64,000 bases of DNA from JBFIHF01 sp964411125 (GCA_964411125.1 CAYPJU010000005.1:1-64000), one strand, 5' to 3'; shown: positions 35,545 to 44,591, counted from the first letter of the stretch. The notes: generated from the letters alone by a model not told the origin. Numbers and translations are program-made.

Positions 35545-35832
35545 ATGGCTGATGCACTGACTGACGTCGAAATCGAAGCGCGACTCATCGATGTTCCCGA
35601 ATGGTCGCTCGAGGGCGACTCGATCGCTCGCGACCTCGAGTTCGACGATTTCAACGCCGCGATCGCGTTCATCAACCGTATCGCGCCGCTCGCCGACGAA
35701 GCGGACCACCATCCCGAGATCTTCAACGTCTACAATCAGGTGGAGCTGACGCTCACGACCCACGATGCCGACGGTCTCACCGAGAAGGACTTCGCGCTCG
35801 CCAAGCGGATCGACGGCGTCGTGAACGCCTGA
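35545..35832 (+). CDS. phhB: 4a-hydroxytetrahydrobiopterin dehydratase
   Basis: 95 residues, the family's typical size (pterin-4a-carbinolamine dehydratase/DCoH). It dehydrates 4a-hydroxytetrahydropterin, normally after phenylalanine hydroxylase. The active-site signature ADHHPEIFNVYNQV carries the catalytic His pair, and TLTTHDADGLTEKDFALA carries the third His. Phenylalanine hydroxylase is not in the window, so it may serve a distant partner or another pterin enzyme. Confidence 0.93.
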   Translation: MADALTDVEIEARLIDVPEWSLEGDSIARDLEFDDFNAAIAFINRIAPLADEADHHPEIFNVYNQVELTLTTHDADGLTEKDFALAKRIDGVVNA

Positions 35833-35866
35833 CGTCGGGGCCCCGCGGGCGGGTCGGGGACAGAGA

Positions 35867-35894
35867 TTGCGCAGCATCGCGATCTGCGTACACT
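35867..35894 (+). promoter_or_regulatory. Candidate promoter of the MYXO-CTERM-like protein gene
   Basis: -35 TTGCGC (35867-35872), 16-base spacer, -10 TACACT (35889-35894), 28 bases before the TTG start at 35923. Confidence 0.4.
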
Positions 35895-35922
35895 GGCCTC
35901 CTCCCCGCACCCGGAGCCCGGT

Positions 35923-37593
35923 TTGAAACGATTCCACGCCCAGATTGCCTCCTTCGCCGCCGTGACGATCACTGCCGGAGCAGGCTTCGCTCTGCCCGCC
36001 GAACGGTCTTCCTCCGACACGGTGGACGACGCGACGCTCACGGTCAGGGTCCACAGTGAAACGATCAGTGGCGACGCCAACTCGTGGTGCGAACTGCGAG
36101 TGCAAGACGCGGGTACCGACGTCGAGCTCACCGCCAACGACACGTTCTTCCTCTGGGTCTACGAGGACGACACCGTCGGCAACGACGAGATCTGGAGCTT
36201 CGAATACACCGTGACGGCCGCCGACGTGGCCGCAGGGATGGTCGACCAGACCTTCGACTGCAGCGGGTTCTTCGACAGTGACGGGTTCGGTTCGAACCTC
36301 GAGATCTTCGCCGAGGGGCGCTTCGAGAAGGACAAGTGCGGCACCTTCTGTCGATACGACAGGCCCAACACTTCCAACATCGACAGCGCCGAGGTGGAAG
36401 ACGACAACCACGAGGAAGACGACGCGTCCACAGATGCAACCGCGATCGCCGAAGGCCGGACGTCGAACAGGATCGCGCGGGATGACGACTGGTACGAGAT
36501 CACGCTCGCAGCGCCCGGGACGATCACGTTCGCCGCCGAGCAGTTCATGGTCGCTGGCGAGGCGAACGTCGCGATCTTCGACCAGGCCCTGACGGAGATC
36601 GGAGCCGGCATGGCGCTCGCCGACCGCTGGGAGGCGACCACTGGAAATCTGGGCGCCGGAACGTACTACGCCCGAGTTCAGCTCGAGCAGCCGCTCGACT
36701 TCGCGTTCTACGACGTGCTGCTCTCCATCGAGGACGCGAACATCGACTGCGCCCCTGGCACCGAAGAGTCGCGCGACTGCGCGATGTGCGGGACCGAGAC
36801 TCGAACGTGCGACAACATGGGGGCCTGGTCTGGCTGGTCCGCCTGTTCGAGCCAGGGCGAGTGCGAACCCGGCGCGACGACCACCGAATCGTGCGGCAAT
36901 TGCGGGGAGGTCGTGACGACCTGCACCGACGCGTGCCAGTGGCAACAGGGGGCCGGCTGCGAGAACGAGGGCGAATGCCCCGCGGGCGCCGTCGAGCAGC
37001 AAATGTGCGCTGGCGGAACCCAGGAGCGCCTCTGCAACGACTCCTGCGCCTGGGGGATGTTCGGGGAGTGCAAACAATCACCGCTCGGCTCCGCTTGCGC
37101 CGACGCGTCCACCTGCGACGACTTCCTCTGCGTCTCCGGAGGAGGGCTCTTCCGCGGCGGCTACTGCGGAAAGGCGGCTTGTACGTCGGACGCCGAATGC
37201 GGCTCGACAGGTGTGTGTATGAACGCGTTCGGCGCGAACTACTGCCTGCTCGAGTGCACCACCGACGCCGAATGCCGTCCGGAGTATCGATGCGCGACCG
37301 ACGGCGGGAAACGCGGCTGCGCGCCGCGCTGCACGTCGGATTCGCAGTGCGCGGGACAGACCTGCGACATCGACACCGGGGTCTGCGCCGGCGGGACCGC
37401 CGGCGGTGGGAACAATGGAACTGTCGATCCGGGCGTCCCGGGAGGGGCCGACATGGGAATGGAATCGGACGGAGGAGACGACGGAGGAACGGCCGACTCG
37501 GGTTGCGGTTGCGCGAGCGCCCCCGGGAGCGACGCCTCGATCTGGCTCCTCCTCCTCGCCATGATCCCGCTGCGCCGTCGCCGCCGTCGTTGA
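35923..37593 (+). CDS. Secreted Cys-rich protein with PPC-like domain and MYXO-CTERM-like tail
   Basis: 556 residues from a TTG at 35923, supported by GGAG upstream and a complete signal peptide (MKRFHAQIASFAAVTITAG). An N-terminal beta domain (about 30-140) and acidic linker lead to a bacterial PPC-like domain at about 170-268 (DDWYEITLAAPGTITFAAEQ, then GNLGAGTYYARVQL). After this come thrombospondin-like Cys units (CGTETRTCDNMGAWSGWSAC) and short Cys-rich repeats. The C-terminus is Gly/Asp-rich, then GCGCAS, a hydrophobic helix SIWLLLLAMIP and five to six Arg: the tripartite MYXO-CTERM sorting signal, processed and anchored at the surface in Myxococcota. Function unknown. Confidence 0.88.
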   Translation: MKRFHAQIASFAAVTITAGAGFALPAERSSSDTVDDATLTVRVHSETISGDANSWCELRVQDAGTDVELTANDTFFLWVYEDDTVGNDEIWSFEYTVTAADVAAGMVDQTFDCSGFFDSDGFGSNLEIFAEGRFEKDKCGTFCRYDRPNTSNIDSAEVEDDNHEEDDASTDATAIAEGRTSNRIARDDDWYEITLAAPGTITFAAEQFMVAGEANVAIFDQALTEIGAGMALADRWEATTGNLGAGTYYARVQLEQPLDFAFYDVLLSIEDANIDCAPGTEESRDCAMCGTETRTCDNMGAWSGWSACSSQGECEPGATTTESCGNCGEVVTTCTDACQWQQGAGCENEGECPAGAVEQQMCAGGTQERLCNDSCAWGMFGECKQSPLGSACADASTCDDFLCVSGGGLFRGGYCGKAACTSDAECGSTGVCMNAFGANYCLLECTTDAECRPEYRCATDGGKRGCAPRCTSDSQCAGQTCDIDTGVCAGGTAGGGNNGTVDPGVPGGADMGMESDGGDDGGTADSGCGCASAPGSDASIWLLLLAMIPLRRRRRR

Positions 37594-37625
37594 CGCCGAG
37601 GGGCGCCACGCGGCATCCTGCCAGC

Positions 37626-38420
37626 ATGCGCCAATACCTCGACCTGCTACGACACGTCCTCGAAAACGGGGTGCAGAAGGAAGACCGAACCGGCACCGGC
37701 ACCCGGTCCGTGTTCGGCTACCAGATGCGCTTCGACCTCAGCGAGGGCTTCCCCGCCGTCACCACGAAGAAGCTCCACTTTCGCTCGATCATTCACGAGC
37801 TGCTCTGGTTCCTCGCGGGAGACTCGAACGTCCGTTACCTGCAGGAGAACAACGTCACCATCTGGGACGAGTGGGCTGATGACCACGGTGACCTCGGTCC
37901 GGTCTACGGTGTTCAGTGGCGAAGTTGGCCCGCCCCCGACGGGGAGTCGATCGACCAGATCAGAGACGTGATCCAGGCGATCAAACGGAATCCCGACTCG
38001 AGGCGCCACATCGTGTCAGCCTGGAACGTGCCCGAGATTCCGAAGATGGCGCTCCCTCCGTGCCACACGATGTTTCAGTTCTACGTGGCCGAAGGGCGGC
38101 TCTCGTGCCAGCTCTATCAGCGAAGCGCAGATCTCTTCCTCGGCGTTCCCTTCAACATCGCCTCCTATGCAATCCTGACGCATATGGTCGCACAGGTGAC
38201 CGACCTCGCGCCGGGCGATTTCGTCCATACGCTGGGGGACGCCCACATCTATTCGAATCATGTCGAACAGGTGAAGACGCAGCTCGAGCGCGAGCCGATG
38301 TCGCTGCCGAGGCTACGCCTCAACCCGAACATCAAGACGATCGACGGCTTCGCCTACGAGGACGTCGAGATCCTCGGGTACAAGTCTCACCCGTCCATCC
38401 GCGCCCCGATCGCCGTCTGA
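37626..38420 (+). CDS. thyA: Thymidylate synthase
   Basis: 264 residues, the same length as E. coli ThyA. Converts dUMP to dTMP using methylene-tetrahydrofolate. Visible: RTGTGTRSVFGYQMRFDL, the catalytic Cys in LPPCHTMFQFYV, and the substrate-binding QRSADLFLGVPFNIASYA and DAHIYSNH. The ATG at 37626 gives the canonical MRQYLDLLRHVLENG start. It overlaps folA by one base (TGATG), the usual pairing since ThyA produces the dihydrofolate that FolA reduces. Confidence 0.97.
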   Translation: MRQYLDLLRHVLENGVQKEDRTGTGTRSVFGYQMRFDLSEGFPAVTTKKLHFRSIIHELLWFLAGDSNVRYLQENNVTIWDEWADDHGDLGPVYGVQWRSWPAPDGESIDQIRDVIQAIKRNPDSRRHIVSAWNVPEIPKMALPPCHTMFQFYVAEGRLSCQLYQRSADLFLGVPFNIASYAILTHMVAQVTDLAPGDFVHTLGDAHIYSNHVEQVKTQLEREPMSLPRLRLNPNIKTIDGFAYEDVEILGYKSHPSIRAPIAV

Positions 38421-38959
38421 TGCCGACCATTTCCCTCATCGCGGCCGTCGCCGAGAACTACGTCATCGGCAAGGACGGAGACCTTCCGTGGAGACTGCCC
38501 GCCGACCTGCGTTGGTTCGTCCGGCACACGCGCGGGAAGCCGGTCGTCTTCGGACGTCGAACTTTCGAATCCACTGGCTACCTCAAAGGCCGCCACAACA
38601 TCGTCGTCACGCGGCAAGCAGACTGGGACGGCGGCGCCGACCAAGTCGTCGGCTCGCCCGCCGAAGCGACGGCGGAGATCGGAGACGAGGTCGAGGTCAT
38701 GATCCTCGGCGGCAGCGGAATCTACGAAGAGTTCCTCGATACCGCGGATCGATTCTATCTCACCGTCGTCCACACATTGGCCGAAGGTGACACGAAATTT
38801 CCGCCGTTCGATGCCGACCAGTGGGAAGTGACCTACGAAGAAAATCGTCCCCCGGACGACGAGAACCTCCTACCGATGACGTTCTTCATCCTCGAGCGGA
38901 TCGCCTACGGTCCCGCGCCAGACGCTCCGGACGAGTTGCTACCGGGCCGTTTTCGTTGA
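38420..38959 (+). CDS. folA: Dihydrofolate reductase
   Basis: 179 residues. NADPH-dependent reduction of dihydrofolate to tetrahydrofolate. Conserved features: IAAVAENYVIGKDGDLPWRLPADL with the WR(L)P segment and following acidic residue, GKPVVFGRRTFES for NADPH binding, and ILGGSGIYEEFL. Slightly longer than E. coli FolA (159) because of a C-terminal tail. Translationally coupled to thyA. Confidence 0.96.
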   Translation: MPTISLIAAVAENYVIGKDGDLPWRLPADLRWFVRHTRGKPVVFGRRTFESTGYLKGRHNIVVTRQADWDGGADQVVGSPAEATAEIGDEVEVMILGGSGIYEEFLDTADRFYLTVVHTLAEGDTKFPPFDADQWEVTYEENRPPDDENLLPMTFFILERIAYGPAPDAPDELLPGRFR

Positions 38960-39056
38960 TCCATTCGGCGCTGGCTCGTCGCGCTCCCCTCCGAAAGTTT
39001 GACGTCGACGCTGCACGTGAGAGCGTGGGGCGACAACGACGATCACGGAGGATCGC

Positions 39057-39533
39057 ATGCAGGACACTGCCACCATCATCGCATCGCCGGTCGAGGAAGA
39101 GACCGTGGAAGCCGAATTCATCGAACCTCGAACCGCCATTCGCCGCGCTCCCGCCGGGGGCACCCCGCAGCCGTCGCGGGCGCGAATCTCGATGGATCTC
39201 GAGCGATGGCTCGACGTCGACCGAAACCTTCACGAGCTGTACAACCTCGTGGAGATCGCCATCCATCAGCGCGACGAAGCACGCGCGGAAACCCGGGACG
39301 TGGAAGAGCTCAAGGAGCTCGTGACCAACCGGCTGCGCGAGTGGAAGTCGTATGCTCGGAGCCTCGAGACCCGCCTGCACGAAGCGCAGATGGAGAACAT
39401 GGAGCTCACGTTCGCCGTGCGTCGCACCGCCGACGTCGCCGAGGAAGCTCTGGCTACGTCGCGGTTCGCGAAGGGCCGTCGCAAAGATCTGCGCGGCCGT
39501 CTGGCTGAGATCGAGGACTCCGTCACCGGCTGA
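39057..39533 (+). CDS. Small coiled-coil hypothetical protein
   Basis: 158 residues, start supported by GGAGG nine bases upstream. No signal peptide or TM segment. Residues about 60-125 form a long charged helix with heptad-like spacing (ELYNLVEIAIHQRDEARAETRDVEELKELV, shown in part, and ARSLETRLHEAQMENMELT), probably a coiled coil; the C-terminus is Arg/Lys-rich. Not recognised. Convergent with the lipoprotein gene at 39552. Confidence 0.7.
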   Translation: MQDTATIIASPVEEETVEAEFIEPRTAIRRAPAGGTPQPSRARISMDLERWLDVDRNLHELYNLVEIAIHQRDEARAETRDVEELKELVTNRLREWKSYARSLETRLHEAQMENMELTFAVRRTADVAEEALATSRFAKGRRKDLRGRLAEIEDSVTG

Positions 39534-39551
39534 GTCGGTCCGAGCAGCTCG

Positions 39552-40298
39552 CTACGGACTTTGGTCCGAGTCCCCAATCTCTGCGTCTGCGATCGAGGCA
39601 TCCGGCGCGTCGGCCGGGGAGGGTGATGCATCGGGTCTGGGGGGGAGTTCCGTCACGCCGCCCAGCTCCAGCCATTTTCCGAGCGCGACCGCCGCGAGGG
39701 GATCGATTCCCTCCAGGGCGAACGGGAGCACGACCACGGCGTCGGCGTCGGGGGTGGTGGTCACGATACTCGCGCCCGCCGGCGTCTTCACGACGGCTTC
39801 CCCGACGCGGGCGAACGCGCGGGGGGCGCTCGAATAGTCGTCACGGACCGCGAACTTTCCTTCCTCGGGCTTGCTCACGTAACCGAGCCGCGTGGCCCGC
39901 GGGCCGTAGACCGCCCAGCCGTCCGACACGAGCTCGAGCCGAAGGCGCTCGCCGAGTTTCCAGACGCCGCTCTCGCCGGAAACGAACTCCTCCGGCTCGC
40001 CCCCGCGGGGTTCGACGCGGACAAGGGGAGGGTCGCTCGTCGCTTCGAAGGCGACTTCGCCGAGCACGACCATCTGCGGGCCATAGACACGGATCGTCTC
40101 ACGACGGTTTCGCAGCTTCGCGAGAGTCTTGCCGTCCGCATCGCGCACCATGACGCGTGTCCCGCGCGCGTCGAGCTTCGTCTGAAACTCGCCGCCGGGG
40201 AGGTACGGGTTCTCCTGCTCTTCTTCACGCTCGCATGCGGTCGCGGCCAGAACGGCGCCGCAGCAGATCAGCGCAGTGAGATGTCGTGGTCCTGGCAA
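39552..40298 (-). CDS. Lipoprotein at the end of the rib-nusB operon
   Basis: 248 residues. Lipoprotein signal ending AATAC (Cys 22), then an acidic Gln/Asn spacer. The mature protein is beta-rich with regularly spaced strands (TRVMVRDADGKTLAKL, ETIRVYGPQMVVLGEV, GWAVYGPRATRLGYV) and an acidic Pro/Ala tail. No known domain identified. The start overlaps the end of nusB by 31 bases, so it is co-transcribed as the last gene of the 46069-39552 operon. Confidence 0.75.
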   Translation of the reverse strand: MPGPRHLTALICCGAVLAATACEREEEQENPYLPGGEFQTKLDARGTRVMVRDADGKTLAKLRNRRETIRVYGPQMVVLGEVAFEATSDPPLVRVEPRGGEPEEFVSGESGVWKLGERLRLELVSDGWAVYGPRATRLGYVSKPEEGKFAVRDDYSSAPRAFARVGEAVVKTPAGASIVTTTPDADAVVVLPFALEGIDPLAAVALGKWLELGGVTELPPRPDASPSPADAPDASIADAEIGDSDQSP

Positions 40299-40690
40299 AT
40301 CTGGTCCAATAGTCCGTTGACGAACGCCGGTGTGCCCTTGTCACCATACTCTTTCGCCAGGTCGACGCACGAGCTGATGACGGCGATCGGGGGATGTGTG
40401 CTGTGCAAGATCTCCCAGGCCCCGAGCCGAAGAATGTTGCGGTCGATGTGGGCCATCCGCTCGATCTTCCAGCGGGGACTGACTGCCTGAATCGTGGCGT
40501 CGAGGTCGTCCCATTGCGCGCGAACGCCGGTGACCATCTGCTCGACCTCGTTCCAGTCGACGCCGCGCTCGAACTCTTCCACCGTGCCGCGCGCGGCACC
40601 GAGGGCATCATTCGCGTCGCCGCCCGCAACGTCGAGCGCGTATACGAGCCATAGTGCGGCGCGTCGTTCCTTGTCGAACTTAGCTCCCAT
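40268..40690 (-). CDS. nusB: Transcription antitermination factor NusB
   Basis: 140 residues from the ATG at 40690, which matches the family N-terminus (KERRAALWLVYALDVAGG). All-helical NusB fold: WKIERMAHIDRNILRLGAWEIL and VISSCVDLAKEYGDKGTPAFVNGLLDQI, the most conserved segments. With NusE it binds boxA RNA for rRNA antitermination. Follows ribH by one base, the classic ribH-nusB arrangement. Confidence 0.95.
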   Translation of the reverse strand: MGAKFDKERRAALWLVYALDVAGGDANDALGAARGTVEEFERGVDWNEVEQMVTGVRAQWDDLDATIQAVSPRWKIERMAHIDRNILRLGAWEILHSTHPPIAVISSCVDLAKEYGDKGTPAFVNGLLDQICQDHDISLR

Positions 40691-40691
40691 G

Positions 40692-41159
40692 TCAGCCGAG
40701 CCTCTCGTAGAGGCTCGCCATCTCGATGGCGGCGAGGGCGGCTTCACCCCCCTTGTTGCCAGCCTTGGAGCCGCACCGTTCGATCGCTTGCTCGAGCGTG
40801 TCACAAGTCAGTAGACCGTAGGCGACTGGCAGGCCGGTCGCCGTCGCGACGGCGCCGATGCCCCGGGTCGCCTCCCCCGAGATGTAGTCGAAGTGAGGAG
40901 TCGAGCCGCGGATCAGAACGCCCAGGCAGATCACCGCGTCGTACTTACCGGTCTCCGCAACCTTTCGGGCTGCCTGGGGGAGCTCGAAGGCGCCCGGACA
41001 GCGGACCACCGTGATGTCGTCGTCGGCCGCTCCGTGGCGAACCAGCGAATCGATCGCACCCTCGACCAGGCGTTCCGAGAAGAACTCGTTCCAACGGCTG
41101 GCGACGATTGCGAACTTCTTTCCGGCAGCCGTGAATTGGCCCTCGATGAAGTGAGGCAT
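40692..41159 (-). CDS. ribH: 6,7-dimethyl-8-ribityllumazine synthase
   Basis: 155 residues from the ATG at 41159. Condenses the dihydroxybutanone phosphate from RibB with the ribityl-pyrimidine from RibD. Motifs: FAIVASRWNEFFSERLVEGA, CPGAFELPQAARKVAETGKYDAVICLGVLIRGSTPHFDYI (shown in part) with the catalytic His in TPHFDY, and GLLTCDTLEQAIERCGSKAGNKGGEAA. In the rib operon. Confidence 0.96.
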   Translation of the reverse strand: MPHFIEGQFTAAGKKFAIVASRWNEFFSERLVEGAIDSLVRHGAADDDITVVRCPGAFELPQAARKVAETGKYDAVICLGVLIRGSTPHFDYISGEATRGIGAVATATGLPVAYGLLTCDTLEQAIERCGSKAGNKGGEAALAAIEMASLYERLG

Positions 41160-41178
41160 GATTTCTCCGTGAACTCGT

Positions 41179-42375
41179 TCAGCTCGGTTTGGGGATCGGA
41201 ACCTGCTCGACCACATCGAGCCCGTAGGCATCGGTGCCGATGATTCGCTTGGGGCGATTGGTCATCACCCGCATCTTCTTCACCCCGGCGTGCAGCAGAA
41301 TCTGTGCGCCGATGCCGAGGTTTCTCAGCGCTTCCTTCGGCTTGTTCACGTCCGTCGTCTGGTGCGCCGGGACGTTGGCCTCCCCGCCTTCGCTTCGGGC
41401 GACGTCCGTGTAGCGGTGCAGAAGATCCATCGCCGTGGCCGGCTCTCGGTCGAGGTAGACGACGACGCCGACCCCCGCTTCGCCGATCGCCTTCATCGCG
41501 CCGCGCAGGTTGGCGACAGCTTCGCAGTCTCCCGTCGTGAACACGTCGAACGTATCGGCTCGATGCTGAACCCGCACGAGGGTCGGAGCGTCGGGCGTGG
41601 GTTGGCCACACACGAAACAGAAATGCTCCCCACGGTCCACGGTGCTGCGAAAGACTCGGACCTTCCAGTCACCACCCCATTCGGTCTCTAGTTCGCGCTC
41701 CTCGACCATCTGCACGAGGCTCTCGCGCTGCAGTCGATAGGCGATCACGTCGGCGACCGAGCACATCACCATCTCGTGCTGTTCCGCGAACACTTCGAGC
41801 TCCGGGCGACGCGCCATCGTCCCGTCCTCGTTCATGATCTCGCAGATCACGGCCGCAGGTTTCAGCCCGGCGAGGCGCGCGAGGTCGACGCTCCCCTCGG
41901 TCTGTCCCGTCCGCACGAGGACACCACCCTCCCGGGCTCGCAGCGGAAATACGTGGCCTGGCATCACGAGGTCCTCGGAGGTCGTCTCGTCGTCGACCGC
42001 GACGAGCACCGTGCGGGCGCGGTCCGCGGCCGAGATTCCGGTCGTCACCCCCGTCCTGGCCTCGATGCTCACCGCGAACGCCGTTCCGTACGGACCCTGG
42101 TTCGTCGAGATCATCATCGGGATCTGAAGTTCGTCGAGCCTGTCGCCCGTCATCGCGAGGCAGATTAGCCCACGAGCGTCGCGGGCCATGAAGTTGATCG
42201 CCTCCGGCGTCACAGCTTCGGCGGCCATCACGAGGTCACCCTCGTTCTCGCGGTCTTCGTCGTCGGTGAGGATGATCATCTCGCCGCGTTTGATCGCGGC
42301 GACCGCGCGTTCGACGCGCTCGACGGCGTTCAGATCGAATCCCGCGGGAGCTTCGATGTTTCGTTCTGCGCTCAT
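41179..42375 (-). CDS. ribB: DHBP synthase with a degenerate GTP cyclohydrolase II domain (RibBX-type)
   Basis: 398 residues. The N-terminal RibB domain (about 15-215) is intact: ILTDDEDRENEGDLVMAAE, HVFPLRAREGGVLVRTGQTEGSVDLARLAG; it makes 3,4-dihydroxy-2-butanone 4-phosphate from ribulose 5-phosphate. The C-terminal RibA-like domain (about 220-398) keeps the fold pattern but lacks the zinc Cys cluster: where RibA has ECLTGDVFGSxRCDCG this reads HRADTFDVFTTGDCE. GTP cyclohydrolase II activity is therefore unlikely, as in RibBX proteins. A RibA must be encoded elsewhere. Confidence 0.9.
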   Translation of the reverse strand: MSAERNIEAPAGFDLNAVERVERAVAAIKRGEMIILTDDEDRENEGDLVMAAEAVTPEAINFMARDARGLICLAMTGDRLDELQIPMMISTNQGPYGTAFAVSIEARTGVTTGISAADRARTVLVAVDDETTSEDLVMPGHVFPLRAREGGVLVRTGQTEGSVDLARLAGLKPAAVICEIMNEDGTMARRPELEVFAEQHEMVMCSVADVIAYRLQRESLVQMVEERELETEWGGDWKVRVFRSTVDRGEHFCFVCGQPTPDAPTLVRVQHRADTFDVFTTGDCEAVANLRGAMKAIGEAGVGVVVYLDREPATAMDLLHRYTDVARSEGGEANVPAHQTTDVNKPKEALRNLGIGAQILLHAGVKKMRVMTNRPKRIIGTDAYGLDVVEQVPIPKPS

Positions 42376-42386
42376 GAGCCGTTCCT

Positions 42387-43031
42387 CTACTGCTCGTTTC
42401 CGAATCCGTGCTTCGCCAGGAAGCTCGCGTCGATCTTCGACGACGCACCGACGAACTTGCGCACGTACTTGCCGAGGACGTCCGCCTCGAGGTTCACTTT
42501 CCTACCCGGCGAGTAGTCGCCGAGGTTGGTCTTGTCCACCGTAAAGGGGACGATCGCCACCTCGAACCCGTCTTCGGTGACCCGATTCACGGTGAGCGAG
42601 ACCCCGTCCATCGTCACCGAACCCTTGTCGATGAGATACGGGGTCACCGTGTCCGGGGCCGCGATCGAGAGGACCCAGGCGTTCTCGGCGCGCTCCCTGC
42701 GGGTGACGCGGCCCACACCGTCGACATGCCCGAGGACGAAATGGCCGCCGAGCCGGTCTCCGATGCGCGCCGCTCGCTCGAGGTGCACCCGGTCGGAGAC
42801 CTTCCGCCCGCCGAGAGTCGTACGCGCGAGGGTCTCGGGGGAGGCGTCCACCTCGAACTCGCCGTTGCCCATCGACGTGACGGTGAGGCACGTGCCGTCT
42901 ACCGCGATCGACTCGCCGAGCTCCACGGTGTCGAGGTCGTAGCTCGTCGCGATTCGAAGGGTCATCCCGCCCGAACCGGGACGAGAGCAGCTCGTGATCG
43001 TCCCTACGTCACTGATCAGGCCGGTGAACAT
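42387..43031 (-). CDS. ribE: Riboflavin synthase alpha subunit
   Basis: 214 residues with the two tandem lumazine-binding halves of riboflavin synthase: MFTGLISDVGTI and GESIAVDGTCLTV in the first, GHFVLGHVDGVG and KGSVTMDGVSLTVN in the second. Dismutates two lumazine molecules to riboflavin. Starts inside the last 23 bases of ribD, so translation is coupled. Confidence 0.96.
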   Translation of the reverse strand: MFTGLISDVGTITSCSRPGSGGMTLRIATSYDLDTVELGESIAVDGTCLTVTSMGNGEFEVDASPETLARTTLGGRKVSDRVHLERAARIGDRLGGHFVLGHVDGVGRVTRRERAENAWVLSIAAPDTVTPYLIDKGSVTMDGVSLTVNRVTEDGFEVAIVPFTVDKTNLGDYSPGRKVNLEADVLGKYVRKFVGASSKIDASFLAKHGFGNEQ

Positions 43032-44124
43032 CGCTCAAATCTCCAACAATCAGGACATCACCACCGATCTCTTCGATGCGCGGATTCCGCAAGCGTTCCG
43101 CGAGGTCCATCGAAGAGCGTCCGAGCCCCGCGACGGGGGAGGGCGCATCGGCGCCGCCGATGAGGACCGGCGCGACGAACGCGTATACACGAAGCACGAG
43201 CCCCGCGTCGAACATTGCGCCCACGACGCGGCCCCCTCCCTCCACGAGAACACTCATCACCTGATGCTCGCGGACGAGAGTCCGCATCAGTTGTTCCAGA
43301 TCGAGCCGGCCGTTCCCTTCCTGCTGATCGACCTGCACGACCTGCGCTCCGGCGTCCACACGCCGCGCGATCGCCGCGTCGTCGACGGACGGTCCCGCGA
43401 CCACGATCGTCCCCGGGTGCTCGAACACGCGCGCGTCGAGGCCGACCTCGAGCCTCGCGTCGAGGACGACCCGGAGAGGGTTCCGACCTCCTTCGATGCG
43501 ACAGGTCAGGCGCGGATCGTCCGCGCGCAACGTACCCGCTCCCACCAGGACGGCATCGTACTCGTCGCGCAGCCGGTGGACCCGTTCACGCGAGCGCTCG
43601 TTCGATATCCAGGCGGAGTCGCCGCCGCGCGTCGCGATCTTGCCGTCCAGCGACATCGCCCACTTCGCGGCGACCCACGGTAGACCGACCTCCATGGTCC
43701 GGAAGTAGGGGAGGTTCAGCGCCCTCGATTCCTCTTGGAGAACTCCAGTGACGACCTCGACGCCGGCGGCGCGCAGTGCGGCGATCCCCGCGCCGCGTAC
43801 GCGGGGGTTCGTGTCTTCCGTACCGATGAAGACGCGAGCGATGCCCGCATCGATCACCGCCTGAGTACACGGCGGGGTTCGGCCATGCGTGCAGCAGGGC
43901 TCGAGGTTGACGTAGAGGTCGGCTCCGCGGGCGTCCCCCGGCGAAAGCTTTCGCAGCGCGTCCACTTCGCCGTGCGCCTCGCCCGCTCGGTGGTGGTACC
44001 CTCGCGCGAGCACCTCTCCGTCGCGGACCACGACGCAGCCGACCATCGGGTTGGGGCGCGTACGGCCGAGCGCTTGCCTGGCGAGACGCAACGCCTCCGC
44101 CATGTGCGCTTCGGCGGCGGTCAC
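43009..44124 (-). CDS. ribD: Bifunctional riboflavin deaminase/reductase RibD
   Basis: 371 residues. The deaminase domain (1-145) has the zinc site HGEVDAL (usual HAE with Ala changed to Gly) and PCCTHGRTPPC; the reductase domain (about 150-371) has WVAAKWAMSLDGKIA, GAGTLRADDPRLTCR and LVEGGGRVVGA. Performs steps two and three of riboflavin synthesis from the GTP cyclohydrolase II product. Overlaps nrdR (ATGA) and ribE. Confidence 0.95.
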   Translation of the reverse strand: MTAAEAHMAEALRLARQALGRTRPNPMVGCVVVRDGEVLARGYHHRAGEAHGEVDALRKLSPGDARGADLYVNLEPCCTHGRTPPCTQAVIDAGIARVFIGTEDTNPRVRGAGIAALRAAGVEVVTGVLQEESRALNLPYFRTMEVGLPWVAAKWAMSLDGKIATRGGDSAWISNERSRERVHRLRDEYDAVLVGAGTLRADDPRLTCRIEGGRNPLRVVLDARLEVGLDARVFEHPGTIVVAGPSVDDAAIARRVDAGAQVVQVDQQEGNGRLDLEQLMRTLVREHQVMSVLVEGGGRVVGAMFDAGLVLRVYAFVAPVLIGGADAPSPVAGLGRSSMDLAERLRNPRIEEIGGDVLIVGDLSDVHRPDQ

Positions 44125-44579
44125 TTCGACTCCTTGTCGAGCCCCCGAAGCTCGTGCAGGAACTCCTGAATGTCGCCGAATTCGCGATAGACGCTCGCAA
44201 ATCGAATATAGGCTACGGGATCGAGCCCCCGTAGCTCCTCCATGACGGCATCACCCACTTCGCGCGCGGGGATCTCCTTCACGTTTTTCTCGATGATCCG
44301 CTTTTCGATCGCACGGACGACGTCGTCGATCTGATCGGTGGAGATCGAGAGCTTCTTGCAGGCCAGCCGGATCCCCTGCCGAATCTTTTCGGAGTCGAAG
44401 TCTTCCCGAGCTCCGTCCTTCTTGATCACCTGGGGAAGGCTCTCCTCGATCCGCTCGTAGCTCGTGAAGCGAGCCGAACACGACAGGCACTCACGTCGCC
44501 GCCGGATCGAGGTTCCGTCGCGCGACGAGCGGGAGTCGACGACCTTGTCTTCGAGGTGACCGCAGATTGGACAGCGCAT
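44121..44579 (-). CDS. nrdR: Transcriptional repressor NrdR
   Basis: 152 residues. N-terminal zinc ribbon (CPICGH, then CLSC) followed by an ATP-cone (EDFDSEKIRQGIRLACKKL and VGDAVMEELRGLDPVAYIRFASVYREF). Senses ATP/dATP and represses ribonucleotide reductase genes through NrdR boxes. No nrd genes are in the window. Sits directly upstream of ribD, a common conserved neighbour. Confidence 0.96.
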   Translation of the reverse strand: MRCPICGHLEDKVVDSRSSRDGTSIRRRRECLSCSARFTSYERIEESLPQVIKKDGAREDFDSEKIRQGIRLACKKLSISTDQIDDVVRAIEKRIIEKNVKEIPAREVGDAVMEELRGLDPVAYIRFASVYREFGDIQEFLHELRGLDKESK

Positions 44580-44591
44580 GCGTGTCGTCTT

